The translations under genes were made by a program, and so were the position numbers. From Heliopora coerulea (lineage: Eukaryota > Cnidaria > Anthozoa > Scleralcyonacea > Helioporidae), in assembly GCA_030142905.1 (NCBI GenBank), contig JASJOG010000003.1, forward strand, positions 2,044,001-2,108,000: DNA of 64,000 nucleotides. Reading direction: 5' to 3'. This document shows positions 1-64,000 of this stretch, in pieces. How positions within the stretch are numbered: the first letter of the stretch is position 1; every line of letters starts with the position of its first letter. The notes under the pieces are model-generated. The model saw nothing but the letters and a program-made list of their open reading frames with translations, made no database searches and had not been told where the DNA came from.

Positions 1-1063
1 TTTAGAGTAGTTTTGTTTTTCCGAAAGTCAATTAGTATTTCCTTGCATTTTACCGTGTTCAATTGCATTCTTTGAACTACGTTGTTTACGTTCCTTTGTG
101 TGTTGCAAATTGAGCTACCAGACAAATGTTGAGATACATTAATGACTTCAGACAATGTAGTATCATCAACGAACATTACAGTATCTTGATCCTCAGATTC
201 ATTACTCAACTCGTCCTGATCATTAAGTGTGGTAACTAGTGGGAGTTGGTTGATTTTAAGGATAAATGCGATTGGACCTAATTTGCTTCCTTGAGGAACT
301 CCACCTTTAATCCTTCTCAATTCAGATTGTGTATCTTGGAATGATGACATTTGCGATCTACCATAAAGATAAGATGCGAACCAGCTCACTAAAGCTGGCC
401 GTACACCGATTTTGGTAAACGTCTCCAAAAGCTTATTATGGTCTATTAAATCGAATCCTTTTCGAAAGTCTAGGAAAACAATTCTAATAACCCTTCCAGG
501 AGTATGCATTGCCAAATGCCATTTATGAATCAAATAAATTAAGGCTTGAATGGTGGATGTTCCAGGTAGGCCACCAAACTGAAACGGACTAATTTCGTCG
601 CGGATGTCTTCATAGATCCAATCTACAACATATGATTCCTGGATTTTAGATAAGGTACTTGTAAGAGCAATTGGCTTTAGAAGATCCACTGAACAGCAGG
701 GTTTACATTTCGGTATTCCGCGTACCTTAGCAATTTTCCAAACATCCGGGAATACCCGGCAACGAAAGGATTCATTAAATATGTGCATCAGCGGTCCTGC
801 AAAATAGTTCGCAAACGTCTTTATTATTCTCATATTGGGATCAAAAGGACCAACGGCTTTATTTGTATTAAGACATTTCAACTTGCTTGCAACACTATCA
901 AAATCAATATACGGTAAGGGATCACCAGCTCCTATATAAGACCATTCACTTTTTACATCAAGAAACTCACTAGTGAGGTTGGTAAAAAAATCGTACATTT
1001 GATCTGCTGTCTCTTTTGGGTTTAGCGGAGCATCGGTTACAGGGTCAATGAGTACAAAGCTTT
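1..1063 (-). mobile_element. LINE reverse transcriptase, partial, runs off left edge
   Basis: The minus strand is open without a stop from about 1063 to the window edge, about 350 codons. It reads as a non-LTR retrotransposon reverse transcriptase. In order it has an LKCLNTNKAVGPFD palm block, a GGLPGTSTIQAL block, an IVFLDFRKGFDLIDH block, a GGVPQGSKLGPIAF block and a catalytic MFVDDTTLSEV block, where F-V-D-D replaces the usual Y-A-D-D. This order and the motif style suit the Jockey/CR1 group, but the clade is my inference. It lies downstream of the AFG2A stop codon on the same strand. The 5' part (endonuclease) is not seen upstream, so the copy is probably 5'-truncated. Its 3' end is outside the window. 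Confidence 0.85.
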
Positions 1064-1460
1064 GTTGCTTGTATTTCTTTAAGTTGGCTAACCCTATCAA
1101 AAAAGTTAGTCGATCCCCCTTGTGTTATAAAATAAAAACGCAATTGTCCACGAGTTTCCTGACATTATTAAATATAGTGGGGTACAATGTAACTTTCTTG
1201 GGTTATTCAACTAATGGCTTCTGTTTAAGTGCTTTTACTATGCTTCACCATACTATAGAGCAAAGAAATGTCAATATTACACTTAAACACTGCAATTACA
1301 CTAAATGTCAATATTCAGGATCAAAATTTAAAATAAGAAAGTTGTGTTAATTCAACACTTCAAAAGCACACCTTTCATCTTTGCAGTAGGCCTTAAGAAT
1401 AGCACACAAAAGGTCCTGGAAGCTAATTGTTTGTTATCCATTGGTATTTACAATCATCTA
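1064..1460. other. AFG2A 3' flank, no gene seen
   Basis: AT-rich sequence between the AFG2A stop codon and the LINE fragment. It should hold the AFG2A 3' UTR. I see no convincing AATAAA on the minus strand close to the stop. Confidence 0.4.
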
Positions 1461-26354
<24,894 letters not shown>

Positions 26355-26799
26355 TTTAAAGCGTGCAATAGCTAGTTCTACATCAATTGAACGTCAACCA
26401 GCTTCTACACGTGCAACTTGTATCGTCTGCTCTGTCCTCCTGGGTTTCGACGAAATTAGGTTTCAACTCAAACCCTGTGCTCAAACTGACCAAACTAGTA
26501 GTAACAGCCAATACAATACTATATCCCAAATCACTATGAAACTGTAAATAATAGTATAAACTTGAACGCATTAAGCACGCTAAATTTTCTCGAGTAAGTC
26601 GGTATCAATCATTACGCGACAACTCGTCATCGGTAATTTGGGAAAAGCAAAGGTACAGTAGAAAATGAAGCAGGTTGGAAAAGGTATCATTCATTCACCT
26701 GTCGGATACTATCACAGACCTTAGATTCCAGCTCTTCGGATTTATCTCTCGCGCTCACGCGTGCAAGTAAGGGCCTGGACAGTCTTGCACAGTCTATAA

Positions 26800-27008
26800 C
26801 AGCGCTTCTTAACCTATGGGTCGCGACCACTTTTCTGGTGGGTCGCGACCACTTTTCCGGTGGGTCGCGAGATTGTTGTAAGTAAAAAAATGAGGCCTTC
26901 ATTGACTTTCAGTAAGATCAAATAGTTATAGGATTTTTCGCGTTGGGTCGCTGAAGTCTTTCCGTTTCTCCTTTTTGGGTCGCTCGTAAAAAAGGTTAAG
27001 AAACACTG
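26800..27008. mobile_element. 209-bp hAT MITE in the divergent promoter
   Basis: Begins CAGCGCTTCTTAACCTATGG and ends with the inverse form TTAAGAAACACTG. The flanking 8-base repeats are GTCTATAA (26792-26799) and GTCTACAA (27009-27016), with one mismatch. It contains tandem GGGTCGCGACCAC copies near the left end. Confidence 0.85.
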
Positions 27009-27214
27009 GTCTACAACCTTGTTATTTTTTATTTCCAATGCCATTTTAATCCATTGGATAAAGGTCCTTCAGAATTTTCGGAATTTCATAACCCATCTAA
27101 AATTTTTATTTTCTCTCCAGACCTAAAAAAGAAGAAAAACATGTTGAATTTGACAGATTAACGATACTGATTGAATATGAATTTTGCAAAACGAGATACC
27201 TTCAAAAGTAAATT

Positions 27215-27264
27215 AAAAATTTGGAACGCTTCACGAATTTGCGTGTCATCCTTGCGCAGGGGCC

Positions 27265-27296
<32 letters not shown>

Positions 27297-27321
27297 TTAT
27301 ATGTGTTGCCGAAGCAAGCAC
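27215..27321 (-). ncRNA. U6: U6 spliceosomal snRNA
   Basis: The 107-base minus-strand sequence matches U6 throughout. It has the 5' stem (GTGCTTGCTTCGGCAACACA), the invariant ACAGAGA box within GATACAGAGAAGATTAGC, and the AGC catalytic triad, continuing to GCAAATTCGTGAAGCGTTCC. It ends in a TTTTT Pol III terminator. The few differences from the metazoan consensus are in the 5' stem-loop, at positions that look tolerant. Upstream elements support a functional gene. Confidence 0.97.
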
Positions 27322-27345
27322 AATACATAAAAAAATTGGTGTTGC

Positions 27346-27351
27346 TATATA
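27346..27351 (-). promoter_or_regulatory. U6 TATA box
   Basis: TATATA at -25 to -30 from the U6 first base, the expected place for a type 3 Pol III promoter. Confidence 0.8.
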
Positions 27352-27392
27352 CACGTATTCATTCAATTGAGTTTTTGTTGTGGGAAAATACA

Positions 27393-27400
27393 ATTTGCAT
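27393..27400 (-). promoter_or_regulatory. Octamer ATGCAAAT upstream of U6
   Basis: A perfect octamer on the U6 strand, about 72-79 bases upstream of its start. Octamers are distal elements of snRNA promoters in vertebrates, though usually further away. A chance match is possible. Confidence 0.45.
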
Positions 27401-27855
27401 AATACTGTAATTTACATTGTGGTAATTTGCATTACACTGGTTTGCTGGAGGTGATAACTCTGCGTGCGCACTCGTAAACAATTTGTATCTTAAACTTTTA
27501 TCTTTGGGATGTAAGATAAGATAACTGAGTTGACAGGAAAAAATATTGGATATTAAAACAAAAACTCTATGAAAATTCTCTCTTGCAGCTAAGGCCACAG
27601 CCAAGCTTGATGGAGAAGCCAACGGCGATTCTGATTGGTTCTAACGCAAATTAGATGAACGCACTGATCTGAAAAATAGGACAGATGAACGTAAACAATT
27701 TGGTTTCGGACGATCATCCGATTGAGCATCGTTACACCTTCGTAAACGTACGGTACTTTCCGCGCCATCTGTAGTCAAAGACCTTAGGAGCACGTTGAAG
27801 TTTTGTAGAAAGTTTGAAATAAAAAAACTGAAAAGTTGTATTGTATTGTGACCCA

Positions 27856-63858
<36,003 letters not shown>

Positions 63859-63977
63859 AACTGCAGGGACAATCCCCAATGATTGCTGCCATTTTGGTAG
63901 TTTTATGTTGTATAGTTGAATGTATATAAAGGTGTTGTAGACTGTAGTCCCTCGGGGACAGGGTTTCTTGATATTTC

Positions 63978-63983
63978 AATAAA
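63978..63983 (+). promoter_or_regulatory. ISWI poly(A) signal
   Basis: AATAAA 120 bases after the stop codon, so the 3' UTR is short, about 140 bases. Confidence 0.75.
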
Positions 63984-64000
63984 ATGGTCAGAGCTTTCTC

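Larger units (their letters stand above)
26355..27855. promoter_or_regulatory. Shared divergent promoter region of AFG2A and ISWI
   Basis: 1.5 kb between the two start codons, with ordinary CpG content, between two strongly CpG-depleted blocks. It should contain both Pol II start sites. It also holds a hAT MITE and a U6 gene. I do not see a convincing Pol II TATA box for either gene. Confidence 0.6.

Overview
This is a eukaryotic, metazoan genome fragment. It is AT-rich, full of long introns, and dominated by two complete, conserved, intron-rich housekeeping genes arranged head to head. The mix of elements (Penelope-like elements with hammerhead-like ends, REL-endonuclease LINEs in TAA microsatellites, hAT MITEs, a Crypton-like fragment, tRNA-type SINEs) and the patchy CpG depletion fit an invertebrate, most likely a cnidarian. 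That assignment is an inference; a lophotrochozoan cannot be excluded.

Minus strand, 26354 down to 1461: orthologue of AFG2A/SPATA5, a two-ring AAA+ ATPase of cytosolic 60S ribosome maturation. I resolve 13 exons with confidence and 2 tentatively; all phases agree, giving about 956 residues. Plus strand, 27856 to 63858: orthologue of ISWI/SMARCA5, the nucleosome-remodelling ATPase. I resolve 24 exons whose phases all match, giving 1,024 residues, including one intron with a GC-AG boundary. Between the two start codons (26355-27855) lie a shared divergent promoter region, a 209-bp hAT MITE and a complete U6 snRNA gene on the minus strand with its own TATA box and an octamer.

The introns hold the mobile DNA. 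In AFG2A: two REL-endonuclease (R4/Dong-type) LINE copies sitting end to end in (ATT)n arrays (4.7-10.8 kb); a hAT MITE with perfect 8-bp target duplications (13.1-13.9 kb); a Penelope fragment and a 560-bp inverted repeat of Penelope ends (14.0-15.0 kb); further MITEs and a Crypton-like remnant. In ISWI: an exact 60-bp tandem repeat (29.6 kb), several hairpin MITEs, an ORF-carrying TIR element (43.15-44.11 kb), a broken Penelope element (46.6-48.8 kb), a MITE related to one in AFG2A (62.4 kb), a (GGCT)n array (55.7 kb) and a 5'-truncated Penelope element (57.1-58.1 kb). A LINE reverse transcriptase runs off the left edge (1-1063).

The most striking larger-scale signal is CpG content. Two blocks, about 23.7-25.8 kb and 28.25-35.0 kb, are nearly free of CpG and almost free of transposons. 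They flank the CpG-normal divergent promoter symmetrically and stop sharply inside each gene. This suggests germline methylation confined to the 5' part of both gene bodies.
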